Of a stretch of DNA of 64,000 bases, positions 17,815 through 27,178 are shown piece after piece; position 1 is the stretch's first letter, and every line of letters starts with the position of its first letter. The position numbers and the translations under genes are program-made. A model generated the notes under the pieces. That model was not told the DNA's origin and ran no database searches. It saw only the letters and a list, made by a program, of their open reading frames with translations. This DNA comes from Spartinivicinus marinus. GTDB lineage: Bacteria; Pseudomonadota; Gammaproteobacteria; Pseudomonadales; Zooshikellaceae. Where the stretch lies: the NCBI RefSeq assembly GCF_026309355.1, contig NZ_JAPJZK010000001.1:1426001-1490000 (forward strand), read 5' to 3'.

Positions 17815-18009
17815 ATGAGCACAGGCAGAGTTAAATTTTTTGATTCAACCAAAGGTTTTGGTTTTATTACTCCAGACGAAGGTAAAGACCTATTCTTTCA
17901 TATGTCAGAAATTCAAGGCCAAGAGCCCCGCGACGGAGATAAAGTAGAGTTTGAAGTAGGCCAAGGTAAGAAAGGCCCATGTGCTGTTAATGTTCGTGTT
18001 GCTGGATAG
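17815..18009 (+). CDS. cold-shock domain protein, CspA family
   Basis: A 64-residue single cold-shock domain, an RNA chaperone binding single-stranded nucleic acid. RNP1 is KGFGFI (residues 14-19) and RNP2 is DLFFHMS (25-31). Slightly shorter than E. coli CspA, with a Gly/Lys-rich C-terminal strand ([12 protein letters not shown]) containing an unusual Cys. AGAGAG precedes the ATG. Which csp paralogue it is cannot be told. Confidence 0.93.
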   Translation: MSTGRVKFFDSTKGFGFITPDEGKDLFFHMSEIQGQEPRDGDKVEFEVGQGKKGPCAVNVRVAG

Positions 18010-18428
18010 TGCAATGTAACTCACTGACAGCGGGTGGACCGTCTTAAAAGTCGCTAACCAAATAAACTGATCATGTAATGACAGCGTCTGCCCGTTGCAA
18101 TCTGGTCGAGCTTTTAGCACTTCATAGCACCCTATTTTATGAATAACCGTAGTTGAATGATAAGCTACGTTTCTAGACTCAACATAAAACGCTACGACCA
18201 ACTAAAAGGTTGTCTTCGAGGATAGAGGTAAATATTTTTGCAACAAGTATATTATGCGACTTATCTACCTGCTGCTTCTGTTTACAACCATGCAATAGAC
18301 ATACCCAAGAAGTCTACTTGAGTACCACAAAGAACAACACCAACTCCATTTAAAAACACAGTTTTCTCCTTGTAGTATAAGATTTCTAGAACATTCGTCA
18401 CTGGGCTCCAAGTTGATATTTTTGCTAC
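18010..18428. other. 419-base intergenic region
   Basis: No supported gene. Contains two related patches, GACAGCGGGTGGAC (about 18027) and GTCTGCCCGTTGC (about 18086), that can pair imperfectly, resembling a small palindromic repeat downstream of the cold-shock gene. Confidence 0.4.
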
Positions 18429-19484
18429 TCAACAGCTCTCACGCTTCACCACCTCAATTGGCAATACTCTCTTTTGTTCTATGGGTGCAAGGCCCGGTAA
18501 TAACAGGTTAGCTGTTACACGCCCCTTTTCTACAAATGGCTGATGGACTGTGGTCAAGCCTGGATGGCAAACTGTTGCTTCAGGAATATCATCAAAGCCA
18601 GCAACGCGTAGTTCAGAGGGTATAGCTATCCCTAAATCTGCTGCAGCTTTGATAGCAGCCAGTGCTACTCGGTCACTCATACATAATAATAAATTCGGCT
18701 TGGTTTCAGCTGACAATACTTGCCTGGCAGCTTCATAGCTTATCTCTGCTTCGTTGACAGGGATACTCCATATTTGCTCTGGTGTAATAATCATTCCAGC
18801 TTGCTGCAATGCAGCTAAATAACCATCTAAGCGTCGACTAGAGATTGAGCGGCTAGCATCAAGCAGCGGCTTGCCAGCAATATTAGCCAATAGAGGCTCA
18901 TCAATCAGCCTTAGCCCTAGAATAGCTACACGACAGTCTTCGCTTTGTTTCACTCCATATTGAGCGATATCAAATGCGCCTTGAAAATTATCAATATTGA
19001 CCGATGGATAATCCCTATAATCAAAGTCAACGGTAACAATTTTTTTATGTTGACGCTCAAGTCGCTCAAGCACAGTGGCGTTACGAGGTTCACCATAAAC
19101 GATAAAATAATCCGGTACCGCTTCAATACTAGGTTTATGATATGGCGCTTCCTTGCTGGAAAGCAGTAACATACTGACGTGTTGTTCATCAAACACCTCA
19201 GCCAAACCACTCAAAAAGCCATGGGCAACAGCATCATTAAAGTTATATCGCAGCGGATCTGACAACATTACTCCAACAATACCTGTTTCCCCTGTTCTTA
19301 ATGCTCTGGCAGCAATATTAGGACCCGTATAACCCAGCTGTTCACACTCAGTTAAAATTTTATCTCTTAATTTAGCCGACAGTTGATCAGGGCGATTAAA
19401 GGCGTTCGAAATAGTAGCTGTTGAAACACCTAAAATTTTTGCCAGATCTTTAAGGGTTAGCTTCTTTACTTCTGCTCGAGGCAT
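18429..19484 (-). CDS. LacI-family transcriptional regulator
   Basis: Repressor-type protein with an N-terminal helix-turn-helix (LTLKDLAKILGVSTATISNAFNRPDQLS) followed by a periplasmic-binding-protein-like sugar sensor domain (GIVGVMLSDPLRYNF to the C-terminus). I start at ATG 19484 (351 residues) because AAGGTG lies nine bases upstream; a frame from 19520 adds 12 residues without a ribosome binding site. It lies on the same strand directly downstream of the alpha-glucoside operon, so that operon is its likely target and an alpha-glucoside or a derivative the likely inducer. A repeat-family end (19510-19528) sits just upstream of the gene. Confidence 0.88.
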   Translation of the reverse strand: MPRAEVKKLTLKDLAKILGVSTATISNAFNRPDQLSAKLRDKILTECEQLGYTGPNIAARALRTGETGIVGVMLSDPLRYNFNDAVAHGFLSGLAEVFDEQHVSMLLLSSKEAPYHKPSIEAVPDYFIVYGEPRNATVLERLERQHKKIVTVDFDYRDYPSVNIDNFQGAFDIAQYGVKQSEDCRVAILGLRLIDEPLLANIAGKPLLDASRSISSRRLDGYLAALQQAGMIITPEQIWSIPVNEAEISYEAARQVLSAETKPNLLLCMSDRVALAAIKAAADLGIAIPSELRVAGFDDIPEATVCHPGLTTVHQPFVEKGRVTANLLLPGLAPIEQKRVLPIEVVKRESC

Positions 19485-19660
19485 GCATATTACACCTTCT
19501 ATTTTATTTATACCCTTCACGAATGATTGCTAAGACTTTTTATCATCATTTCAATCAGCTATTATTTATCGATTCATGTGACTTTAGTCATTTGATGGTT
19601 ACATCTAAAAGCCATTCGTACAGGGCATATGTGACATTAATCAATTCGGCGACAGTTATC

Positions 19661-19696
19661 TTCAGTTAGTGTAAAGCAGTTTTACAACTAACTGAA
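19661..19696 (-). terminator. hairpin between glucosidase gene and lacI-type gene
   Basis: TTCAGTTAGT (19661-19670) pairs with ACTAACTGAA (19687-19696), with an inner GTAAA/TTTAC extension. It lies 26 bases after the glucosidase stop on the minus strand. It lacks a T-tract, so it may act as an mRNA end stabiliser rather than a strong terminator. Confidence 0.6.
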
Positions 19697-19721
19697 ACTT
19701 TAAATACCCGTGAAAAAGATC

Positions 19722-21359
19722 TTAAAATAACTGGCCAAAGAACACCTGATAAGGCGGTAAAATCAACTGATCATTCTCATAACGCGCCTTAAAACCATGT
19801 CCAGCCAATTCCTCAATATTTGCTCCTGATTGATCATTAATAACTGATAGGGGTATCGTTAAGGTATCTGCGGTTAAGTTAACAGCTACCAACAATTGCT
19901 GGTCTGAATGATGTCGCCACCAAACTAAAGCCTCACCCGTATCTTCAACCAGTTTTATGGTGCCAGCACGCAATGCAGGCTGCTGCTGCCGCCACTGAAT
20001 AAACTGTCGGATAAACTGATAACATGAATTAGGATTCACTATCTGCTCACTAACAGCTAAAGGAAGATGCTGTTCTACAATCGGTAGCCAAGGCTCTGCC
20101 TGAGAAAACCCAGCATTTGTCGCATTTTGCCGCCAGGGAATAGGTGTTCGGCAACCATCACGTCCCTTAAACTCCGGCCAAAAAGGAATACCATAGGGGT
20201 CTTGAATTGCTTCAAATGGCACATCGGCTTCTGGCAAGCCCAGCTCCTCTCCTTGATACAAGCAAACACTACCACGCATGCTCATTAACATCGCCAGACT
20301 TACCTGAGCAAAAGCTTGGAATGGATGACCTTCACCCCAGCGAGTTACACTACGCACAGTATCATGATTACTCAACGCCCAACATGGCCAACCATCACCG
20401 ATTTGCGCTTCAAGCTGACTAATCACTTGTTGTATATAGGCAGCATCATGCTGGGGGTTTAATAGGTCAAAGGTATACGCCATATGCAACTTATTACCAC
20501 CAGAGGTATAGTCAGCCATGACTTGCAAGGTATCATCAGCCCCTATTTCACCAACCGTTGTTGTGCCAGGGTATTGATCCAGTAGCTGCCTCAGCCTAAC
20601 AATAAAATCCACATTTTCTGGTTGGCAAATATCATATACATGCCGTTGGAATGAATAAGGATTGTCTGGCCGCACCCCAAGTGATTTTTTTGCACCTTTG
20701 GGTAGCGGTGGGTTATCTTCTAAATTTTTGCTATGCACATAAAAGTTAACAGTATCTAACCTAAAGCCATCAACCCCCAAATCCAGCCAGAATTTTACCT
20801 CCTCTAACATTTGCTGTTGAACCGCTTCATTGTGAAAGTTTAAATCGGGCTGGCTCGCTAAAAAGTTATGCAAATAATACTGGTGGCGGCGAGAATCCCA
20901 CTGCCAGGCAGAACCACCAAACAGCGACAACCAATTATTGGGTGGACTGCCATCAGGCTTCGCATCCGCCCATACATACCAATCAGCTTTTGGATTGGTT
21001 TTATTTTGACGACTTTCCTGAAACCAGGCATGTTGATCCGAAGTATGGCTTAACACCTGATCAATTAATATTTTTAAGCCTAGCTGGTGGGCCTTTTCCA
21101 GCAGCGCTTTGAAATCGTCAAGATGGCCAAACATGGGGTCGACAGCCCGATAGTCAGACACATCATACCCAAAATCTTTCATGGGAGACTTAAAAAAAGG
21201 CGAAAGCCAAATTCCATCCACACCTAAACTAGCAATGTAGGGTAGCTTTTCAGTAACGCCAGGCAAATCACCAATGCCATCATTATTACTATCAAAAAAA
21301 CTACGTGGATATATCTGATAAATAATAGCCCCACGCCACCAATCAGTATTTTGCTGCAT
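19722..21359 (-). CDS. alpha-glucosidase, GH13 family
   Basis: Hydrolyses alpha-glucosides such as isomaltose, maltose or sucrose-type substrates in the cytoplasm. It shows the GH13 conserved regions in order: DQVLSHTSDQH (region I), GFRLDTVNFY (catalytic Asp nucleophile), VGEIGADDT (acid/base Glu) and LSNHDTVRS (third Asp). The length of 545 residues fits oligo-1,6-glucosidase/AglA enzymes. Last gene of the operon, 11 bases after the MalG-type permease, and followed by the LacI regulator. Exact specificity is not certain. Confidence 0.9.
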   Translation of the reverse strand: MQQNTDWWRGAIIYQIYPRSFFDSNNDGIGDLPGVTEKLPYIASLGVDGIWLSPFFKSPMKDFGYDVSDYRAVDPMFGHLDDFKALLEKAHQLGLKILIDQVLSHTSDQHAWFQESRQNKTNPKADWYVWADAKPDGSPPNNWLSLFGGSAWQWDSRRHQYYLHNFLASQPDLNFHNEAVQQQMLEEVKFWLDLGVDGFRLDTVNFYVHSKNLEDNPPLPKGAKKSLGVRPDNPYSFQRHVYDICQPENVDFIVRLRQLLDQYPGTTTVGEIGADDTLQVMADYTSGGNKLHMAYTFDLLNPQHDAAYIQQVISQLEAQIGDGWPCWALSNHDTVRSVTRWGEGHPFQAFAQVSLAMLMSMRGSVCLYQGEELGLPEADVPFEAIQDPYGIPFWPEFKGRDGCRTPIPWRQNATNAGFSQAEPWLPIVEQHLPLAVSEQIVNPNSCYQFIRQFIQWRQQQPALRAGTIKLVEDTGEALVWWRHHSDQQLLVAVNLTADTLTIPLSVINDQSGANIEELAGHGFKARYENDQLILPPYQVFFGQLF

Positions 21360-21370
21360 AATTTACATTC

Positions 21371-22207
21371 CTAACCTTTAACGGCACCTGCCGTTAATCC
21401 AGATACGATTCTTCGTTGAAAAATAAGTAATAAAATAATTAAAGGAATAGTCACTATCACCGACGCAGCCATAATATTTCCCCATGGTAATTCATGTTGA
21501 GAACTGCCGCTGATAAGTGCAATAGCAACGGGTACTGTTCGCTGATCATCAGTTAACGTAAATGTCAGCGCAAATAAAAACTCATTCCACGCAGCAATAA
21601 AGGCTAACAAGCCAGTGGTAATGACAGCAGGCCAAATTAATGGCATTAAAATTTTAACTAGCGTCGTCCAGGGGGTTGCGCCATCAATCAGCGCTGCATC
21701 TTCCAACTCTTTTGGCAACTGCCTCATAAAAGTGGTCAATACCCAAACCGTAAACGGCAAGGTGAATAATGTATAAGAAATTACCAGGCTTAATAGATTA
21801 TTATATAAATCAAACCAGCGAATTACTTCAAATAAACCAGCCAACACCGCTACCTGAGGGAACATCGACACAGCTAGCACAATAACCATCAACGTACGTC
21901 GGCCTTTGAACTCAATGCGTCCTAGTGCATAGGCAGCTGTCACTGCCGCCAATAATGAAATACCCACCACCGCACTAGCCACTAACACAGAGTTGACTAT
22001 TGACCATAAAAAACTGTCATTGGTCAACACACTTTGGTAATTAGTCAACTGGATTTTATTTAACAATAAATCAACACTAAACAACTCACTTTTACTTTTT
22101 AGGGAAGTCACTATTGCATAATAAAAAGGGAATAGTGAAAACACCGTTACTACCAGTAAAAACAAGTAAAAAAATATTTTATAAATTATTGTTTTTAATT
22201 TACTCAT
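21371..22207 (-). CDS. carbohydrate ABC transporter permease, MalG type
   Basis: Inner-membrane permease with six predicted membrane segments and the EAA loop EDAALIDGATPWTTLVKILMP that contacts the ATPase. The MalG-type N-terminus is present (FSLFPFYYAIVTSLKS). It pairs with the MalF-type permease upstream and the binding protein further upstream to import alpha-glucosides. No ATPase gene is present in the operon. Confidence 0.9.
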   Translation of the reverse strand: MSKLKTIIYKIFFYLFLLVVTVFSLFPFYYAIVTSLKSKSELFSVDLLLNKIQLTNYQSVLTNDSFLWSIVNSVLVASAVVGISLLAAVTAAYALGRIEFKGRRTLMVIVLAVSMFPQVAVLAGLFEVIRWFDLYNNLLSLVISYTLFTLPFTVWVLTTFMRQLPKELEDAALIDGATPWTTLVKILMPLIWPAVITTGLLAFIAAWNEFLFALTFTLTDDQRTVPVAIALISGSSQHELPWGNIMAASVIVTIPLIILLLIFQRRIVSGLTAGAVKG

Positions 22208-22264
22208 AGCAATACCTCAACGTGGTATTCTTATAACCTGTATTTAAGCACAACAAAATCTTTA

Positions 22265-22389
22265 TACCCACAGTGAAGGATAGTTTAGGCGAGGCTATCA
22301 AGTGATGAAGCCCCAGGAGCTTATGTATAATAAGTGACTGGGGTGAAAAACGAAGATAACAAAGCATAAACATCATTCGCGAAGGGTAT
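22265..22389 (+). repeat. MITE-like palindromic repeat, copy 1
   Basis: About 125 bases between the two permease genes. It shares CAAGTGATGAAGCC, GGGGTGAA and the terminal CATTCGCGAAGGGTAT (22374-22389) with the copy at 23368-23495. The GGGTAT end directly abuts the stop codon of the MalF-type gene at 22390. Confidence 0.7.
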
Positions 22390-23361
22390 TTACTTATCCA
22401 TTCCCACTTGTTTCCTTCCTAAATATAAATACACCAAGGTAATTAAAGCAATTATAAAGAACAAACAAGTTGAAGCTGCTGAGCCATACCCCACATCTTG
22501 AAATGCTACCAACTGTTGACGCGCAAATACTGACATTGACATGGTATCGGCATTATTCGCCGTTAACACATAAATCACATCAAATACTCTTAATGCATCC
22601 AATGCTCTGAAAATAACAGCCACCATAACAGTAGGCGCCAATAAAGGTAAGGTCACTCTGAAAAATAGTTTTAATGGTGGAATACCATCAATTTTGGCAG
22701 CCCGATAACAATCCGTTGGTAACATTTGTAGGCCAGCAAAAATAAGCAACGTCATAAATGGCGTGGTTTTCCATACATCCACAATAATCACTGCCCATAA
22801 CGATAAATCCGAGTCTGCAGTCCAAGCCAGTGGTTTTTCAATCAAGTCAGCTGAAACCAGCAAATGATTGATTACACCGAATTGGTCGTGGAGCATCCAC
22901 CCCCAAATTTTAGCAGAAACAATGGTAGGAATAACCCATGGAATTAATACCACCGTACGAAAAATAATACGCCCAGGAAATTGTTGATTTAAAGCCAAGG
23001 CAATCAATATTCCCAGCACTAACTCTATACTAACGGACATTACAGTAAAGAATACGGTATTCCAAACCGACTGCCACCATTCACCATCCGTTAATAGCCC
23101 ATAGTACTCACCCTCTTCGTAAGAAAGGTAGTTACCAAAACCAATCCACTCAAACTCATCCAAATTCGCTAAACTGGCATCAGTAAAACTAAACCAAATA
23201 GTCCTTAATAGAGGCCATCCTGCCACCATCAATAACAAAATGATGGTTGGTATCAGAAAGGCCCAAGCATACAATACCCGTTGCTGTTGAGCAGACAAGT
23301 TTTTTGGCAACAATGTTAATGTCCGTTTGGGCACTTGTTGTTTAGCAAGCGACTGTTCCAT
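22390..23361 (-). CDS. carbohydrate ABC transporter permease, MalF type
   Basis: Inner-membrane permease, 323 residues, with about six membrane segments and the EAA loop YRAAKIDGIPPLKLFFRVTLP near residue 220. Second gene of the alpha-glucoside uptake operon. Its apparent ribosome binding site (GAAGGG nine bases before the ATG) is provided by the end of the repeat element at 23368-23495, so insertion of that element may have reset its translation signal. Confidence 0.9.
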   Translation of the reverse strand: MEQSLAKQQVPKRTLTLLPKNLSAQQQRVLYAWAFLIPTIILLLMVAGWPLLRTIWFSFTDASLANLDEFEWIGFGNYLSYEEGEYYGLLTDGEWWQSVWNTVFFTVMSVSIELVLGILIALALNQQFPGRIIFRTVVLIPWVIPTIVSAKIWGWMLHDQFGVINHLLVSADLIEKPLAWTADSDLSLWAVIIVDVWKTTPFMTLLIFAGLQMLPTDCYRAAKIDGIPPLKLFFRVTLPLLAPTVMVAVIFRALDALRVFDVIYVLTANNADTMSMSVFARQQLVAFQDVGYGSAASTCLFFIIALITLVYLYLGRKQVGMDK

Positions 23362-23367
23362 AGCTAT

Positions 23368-23495
23368 ATACCCTTCTCGAATGATTTTTAGGGTTTGTTG
23401 TCATCGCTCTTCACCCCAATCATTTATAAAACCATAAACTCATGAGGCTTCATCGCTTGACGGCCTCCCCTAAAAACCATTCGCTTTGGCTATAG
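23368..23495 (-). repeat. MITE-like palindromic repeat, copy 2
   Basis: About 128 bases bounded by terminal inverted repeats: on the plus strand ATACCCTTCTCGAATGATTT continuing to TTAGG at the left, and CCTAAAAACCATTCGCTTTG then GCTAT at the right. The interior matches the copies at 22265 and 52436. It fills nearly the whole gap between the binding-protein and MalF-type genes. Confidence 0.75.
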
Positions 23496-23496
23496 C

Positions 23497-24777
23497 TTAA
23501 TTCCACTTCTTACGCTTTATTCGTTTTAATTTCTTTTCTAACTTTTTAAGCGCCTGTTTGGGGGCCTCTTTACCCGCCAACACATTGTGCACAGCATTAA
23601 AAAATAAGTTACTCACCTGATTATATTTTGACTTGGTTGCTGTGGATGGTCGAGCGACACTTTGCTCCAAGGATTTAACTAAGGTCTTAGCCACCGGGGC
23701 TGCAGCAATCACCTCTTGATCCTCATACAGGCTTTTAATTGTGGGGTTGAAGGCCCCTTTTAATAATCGTTGTTTTTGAATGTCATAACTGGTTAAAAAT
23801 AAGGTTAAATCAGCCGCTAGTTTAGGGTACTTTGAGTATTTTGAAACTGCCAGTTGCCAACCACCTAATGTAGATGCATGCTTTCCTTCAGGACCTCCTT
23901 TTGGCAGCGCAACAATTCCCACTTTACCTTTGATAGCGCTTTCTTCGCCCTGAGCTAACGCCCAAGCATAAGGCCAGTTACGCATAAATACAGCATTGCC
24001 AGACTGAAATACTCCCCTGGCTTCTTCTTCAGTATAATTCAAAACCCCTGGCGGAGAAATTTGCCCAACCCACTGTCCAGCTAGCGAAAGTGCTGATTCA
24101 GCTGCTTTTGAATTAACGGTAATTTTTCCATTATTATCAACAATTGATCCACCATTATAACTAGAGAGCCATTCTAAAGCGTTACAAGTCAACCCTTCAT
24201 ATGCACGCCCTTGCCAAACATACCCCCAGAGCTGTGCATTTCCTTTTTCATGCTCTTGGTTTTGGATAGTTTTCCCAATATCCGACAGTTGTTGCCAAGT
24301 AGTAGGGACCGGCTGGTTATATTTTTCAAGCAAGTCTTTTCGATAGTATAAAAATGCTGTATCGACAAACCAAGGCATAGCCACTAATTTACCACTGACC
24401 GTATTATTTTCGACTAATGTTGGAAAATGCTGTTTTTCTACGCCTTTGGTGTAGGGTGATAAGTCTACTAAGTGATTAGCCAACAACCCTGGCCAAATAA
24501 TATCGATTTGAAACACATCTATATCACTGCTTTTTGCAGAGAATATTTGCTGGTATAACGCCAACCTTTCTGTTGATGAGTTGGGAGTAGAAATAACCTC
24601 CACCTGATGGCCGGTTTTTTTAGTCCACGCTGATACAGCCTCTTTACATAAAGACAGTTCTGCACCAACAGCCCCACAAGAAATTGTTAATGTTTGACTA
24701 AAAGCGATTTTTGCTAAAAGTAATAGTCCGAAGGACAAACCACCAGATAAGCAGCGAGCTATCGTCTTCATGGGCAA
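23497..24777 (-). CDS. extracellular solute-binding protein for alpha-glucosides
   Basis: Family-1 sugar-binding protein (MalE/AglE-like), 426 residues with a Sec signal peptide ending near KIAFSQT. Conserved features include VEVISTPNSSTERLALYQQ, WPGLLANHLVDLSPY, MPWFVDTAFLYYRKDLLEKY and FMRNWPYAWALA. The very basic C-terminus (LKKLEKKLKRIKRKKWN) is unusual for this family. First gene of the operon that continues with two permeases and a GH13 glucosidase. It likely delivers maltose, trehalose, sucrose or related glucosides; the precise ligand is unknown. Confidence 0.88.
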   Translation of the reverse strand: MPMKTIARCLSGGLSFGLLLLAKIAFSQTLTISCGAVGAELSLCKEAVSAWTKKTGHQVEVISTPNSSTERLALYQQIFSAKSSDIDVFQIDIIWPGLLANHLVDLSPYTKGVEKQHFPTLVENNTVSGKLVAMPWFVDTAFLYYRKDLLEKYNQPVPTTWQQLSDIGKTIQNQEHEKGNAQLWGYVWQGRAYEGLTCNALEWLSSYNGGSIVDNNGKITVNSKAAESALSLAGQWVGQISPPGVLNYTEEEARGVFQSGNAVFMRNWPYAWALAQGEESAIKGKVGIVALPKGGPEGKHASTLGGWQLAVSKYSKYPKLAADLTLFLTSYDIQKQRLLKGAFNPTIKSLYEDQEVIAAAPVAKTLVKSLEQSVARPSTATKSKYNQVSNLFFNAVHNVLAGKEAPKQALKKLEKKLKRIKRKKWN

Positions 24778-25199
24778 CTCCTAATATTTGTTTTTTTAAG
24801 CCCAGTCCTACACCCACAACAAATTAGCCTTGTGCGCTTAGGACTTCCTAACTTTTTTATAATTATCTTATTTATGACAGTTGAGGATTTCTCTTTATTT
24901 TGTTTGTTAGTTTTTACATACACATAGACGACTTTTGTAACCAACCTTATTACTTGAGAGCACTCTAATATTTAAAACCCTACAAATTGGCTATCTAAAT
25001 CGTTTAAGATAATTTGAGTGTAACAAACCTATAACAGATCATTCAATAGGCTTTATGAGAATGGCGACAAGTTTGCCGCAAGTAGAAAGGTGAAAGGTGG
25101 GAGATGTTATTAAAGTTGCACTAAAACCAGTTTAATATTCTTCGCGAAGGGTTATTTATACCCCTAATGCTATAAAAACCATTCGCGAAGAATATATTA
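24778..25199. other. 422-base region between the glucoside operon and mepA
   Basis: Should carry the promoter of the glucoside operon on the minus strand, but I cannot point to a convincing LacI-type operator. Its left end holds the repeat pair listed at 25135-25196. Confidence 0.4.
25135..25196. repeat. short inverted-repeat element with TTCGCGAA ends
   Basis: ATATTCTTCGCGAA near 25135 and TTCGCGAAGAATAT ending near 25196 are complementary, enclosing GGGTTATTTATACCCC. It shares the ATTCGCGAAG end motif with the larger repeats and lies directly after the mepA stop. Confidence 0.65.
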
Positions 25200-26105
25200 T
25201 TAATGAAAGTACTTAGATTTAGCTCTAAATATCTGGCTACAGGCTTTAGGCAGCTTCACTTGCTTCCAATAAGGTAGCTTTGGTTTGGGCTTCACTGGCT
25301 TTTTACTTGGTTTCTTTTTGGGGGCTGGTTTGTGTTTAGCAAACCACCAATCTAATGACTTATCACAACCACTTCCTTTGGGTATCGGCGCTTGCGATTT
25401 ACACTGCGGGCTATCAGCAGGGCATTTCATCCGTACATGAAAGTGATCGGCATGGCCCCACCAAGGGCGAATTTTTCGAATCCAACCATCATCTGCGCTG
25501 CTTTTAGTTTTACATAGCTGCTTTTTGATCGCAGCATTCACAAAAATTCGATCCACTTTTGGATTAGAGGCTGCCAGTTTTAGCATTTGCTGATGGTTAT
25601 TACTCCATAGCCTAGGCTTAACTGTACGTCCATTCGCAGTCACTAATGAATAAGCTCCCAACGCTTCACGCTCATGCAATGATAAAGGCCGGTCCTTTTC
25701 CAGGTTATACCACAGGTCAGCATCTAAGCCGTTTTGGTGACTTCGATGACCACTGACAAATGGGCCTCCTCTAGCCATGGACAAATCACCTACCAACAAA
25801 GTACCGACATTATACTCAGCCATTCCACCTGCCAGACCTGTAATAAAGTCAACCAGGTCTGGGTGGCCATAAAATCGTCCACGCGTTAGCCGCATTACCT
25901 GATAACCCTTACCATTGGGCGGCAAGGATTTACCACCTGCCAAGCAGCCTGCCTGATAGGTACCAATTGCTTGCGCTGGCGCATCATTCGGTATGGTAAG
26001 CTTGGTCCAGAATGGGCTTTTAGCCGCCATTGATAGAGGCGAAAAACAACCAATTGCACTGGCTAGCGTCATCGTTACTAATTGTCTACGTGAATTAAAC
26101 ATCAT
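25200..26105 (-). CDS. mepA: penicillin-insensitive murein endopeptidase
   Basis: Periplasmic LAS-type zinc endopeptidase that cuts D-Ala-meso-DAP cross-links in peptidoglycan. Zinc-site segments are GHRSHQNGLDADLWY and WWGHADHFHVRMKCP; Cys residues of the mature protein match the MepA disulfide pattern (GSGCDKSLDWWF and the C-terminal ACS). I start at 26105 (MMFNSRRQLV plus a signal peptide ending near SMAA). A TTG or ATG up to 63 bases upstream is possible. A Lys/Pro-rich linker (APKKKPSKKPVKPKPK) precedes the C-terminus. Stands alone. Confidence 0.9.
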   Translation of the reverse strand: MMFNSRRQLVTMTLASAIGCFSPLSMAAKSPFWTKLTIPNDAPAQAIGTYQAGCLAGGKSLPPNGKGYQVMRLTRGRFYGHPDLVDFITGLAGGMAEYNVGTLLVGDLSMARGGPFVSGHRSHQNGLDADLWYNLEKDRPLSLHEREALGAYSLVTANGRTVKPRLWSNNHQQMLKLAASNPKVDRIFVNAAIKKQLCKTKSSADDGWIRKIRPWWGHADHFHVRMKCPADSPQCKSQAPIPKGSGCDKSLDWWFAKHKPAPKKKPSKKPVKPKPKLPYWKQVKLPKACSQIFRAKSKYFH

Positions 26106-26267
26106 CCACCATTTTAATATTGCATACTTTATGAACCTTATGACTGGGACAAACATCCTGTCAAGCAACGCCTGAGTTGCTTTTATTAAAAAGCGACAAA
26201 GGTTTGTTTAACCATGTTTATTTAAGGGCAATGCCAATTCCAGGCCACATCACAGCTGTATTCTCTC

Positions 26268-27107
26268 TCAGTCCAGTCCATGGGAGTTCAAACTGATTTT
26301 AGCAGCAGAGTCCTGCCCCAGCTGTTGGAGTAAAAACGGCAAACATTGTCCCAACTGTTCATTTAGTCTCCATGGTGGATTAATCACAAACACGGCACTG
26401 CCAAACATCCCACCTGAGCTAGCATCCTGCACCTGCAAGCTAGCATGAAGGTAACGACCAGCAAGCTGCTTGAGTTTGCGCTCCATGGTTTGTATTTCTG
26501 GCCTGGCCAGTAACGGGTACCAAAGTAAATAGACCCCTGTTGGAAATCGTTTAAGCGCTCTTTGTAATGCAGTGATGGCCAACTGATAGTCTTGTTTAAC
26601 TTCATAAGGAGGGTCGATAAGTACTAGCGCACGCCTCTCTGGGGGAGGAAGAATAGCTGTTAAACGCTCAAAACCATTTTCCCGTTGCACTCGAATACGG
26701 CGATTACCTTTTGCCCAATCTTGCAACAGCTCAAAGTCTTTTGGGTGCAGTTCAAATAGCTGGAGCCGATCATCAGATTTGAGTAAATGTTTGGCAATCG
26801 CAGGAGACCCAGGGTAGCACTTTAATGAACCGCCAGGGTTATGCGCAGCCACAACCTCAACATAGCGTGCCAGTGGCTCAGGTAAACTTCTCTGCTGCCA
26901 AAGCTTACTTATACCAGTTTCATATTCTGTATTTTGCTGAGCATAGCCTTGGAGTAATGCATACATCCCAGGACCGGAGTGAGTATCAATGTAGCACAGT
27001 GGCTTATCCTGCTTTTGCAGTAAGTGGTCCAGAGTCAAAACTTCTGTTAGATGCTTGAGCACATCGGCATGGTTGCCGGCATGAAAGGCATGGCGATAAC
27101 TGAGCAT
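26268..27107 (-). CDS. rlmJ: 23S rRNA (adenine-2030-N6)-methyltransferase
   Basis: SAM-dependent enzyme that methylates A2030 of 23S rRNA. The start MLSYRHAFHAGNHADVLKH, the IDTHSGPGMY SAM-binding region, the catalytic LIDPPYEVKQDY (N6-adenine DPPY motif) and FGSAVFVINPPW near the end are all characteristic. 279 residues, normal length. The stretch upstream of its start contains a hairpin and an eleven-copy octanucleotide repeat that could influence expression. Confidence 0.93.
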   Translation of the reverse strand: MLSYRHAFHAGNHADVLKHLTEVLTLDHLLQKQDKPLCYIDTHSGPGMYALLQGYAQQNTEYETGISKLWQQRSLPEPLARYVEVVAAHNPGGSLKCYPGSPAIAKHLLKSDDRLQLFELHPKDFELLQDWAKGNRRIRVQRENGFERLTAILPPPERRALVLIDPPYEVKQDYQLAITALQRALKRFPTGVYLLWYPLLARPEIQTMERKLKQLAGRYLHASLQVQDASSGGMFGSAVFVINPPWRLNEQLGQCLPFLLQQLGQDSAAKISLNSHGLD

Positions 27108-27156
27108 AAAGGCGCTTCACTTTCCAAAAGCGCCATTCTAATAGTGCCAGCTTGAT

Positions 27157-27178
27157 AAAGCACCATTCCTGGTGCTTT
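27157..27178. terminator. hairpin adjoining the octanucleotide repeat
   Basis: AAAGCACCA (27157-27165) pairs with TGGTGCTTT (27170-27178) around a TTCC loop. It lies between the metal-transporter 3' end and rlmJ, so it could end the transporter transcript. There is no T-run. Confidence 0.55.
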
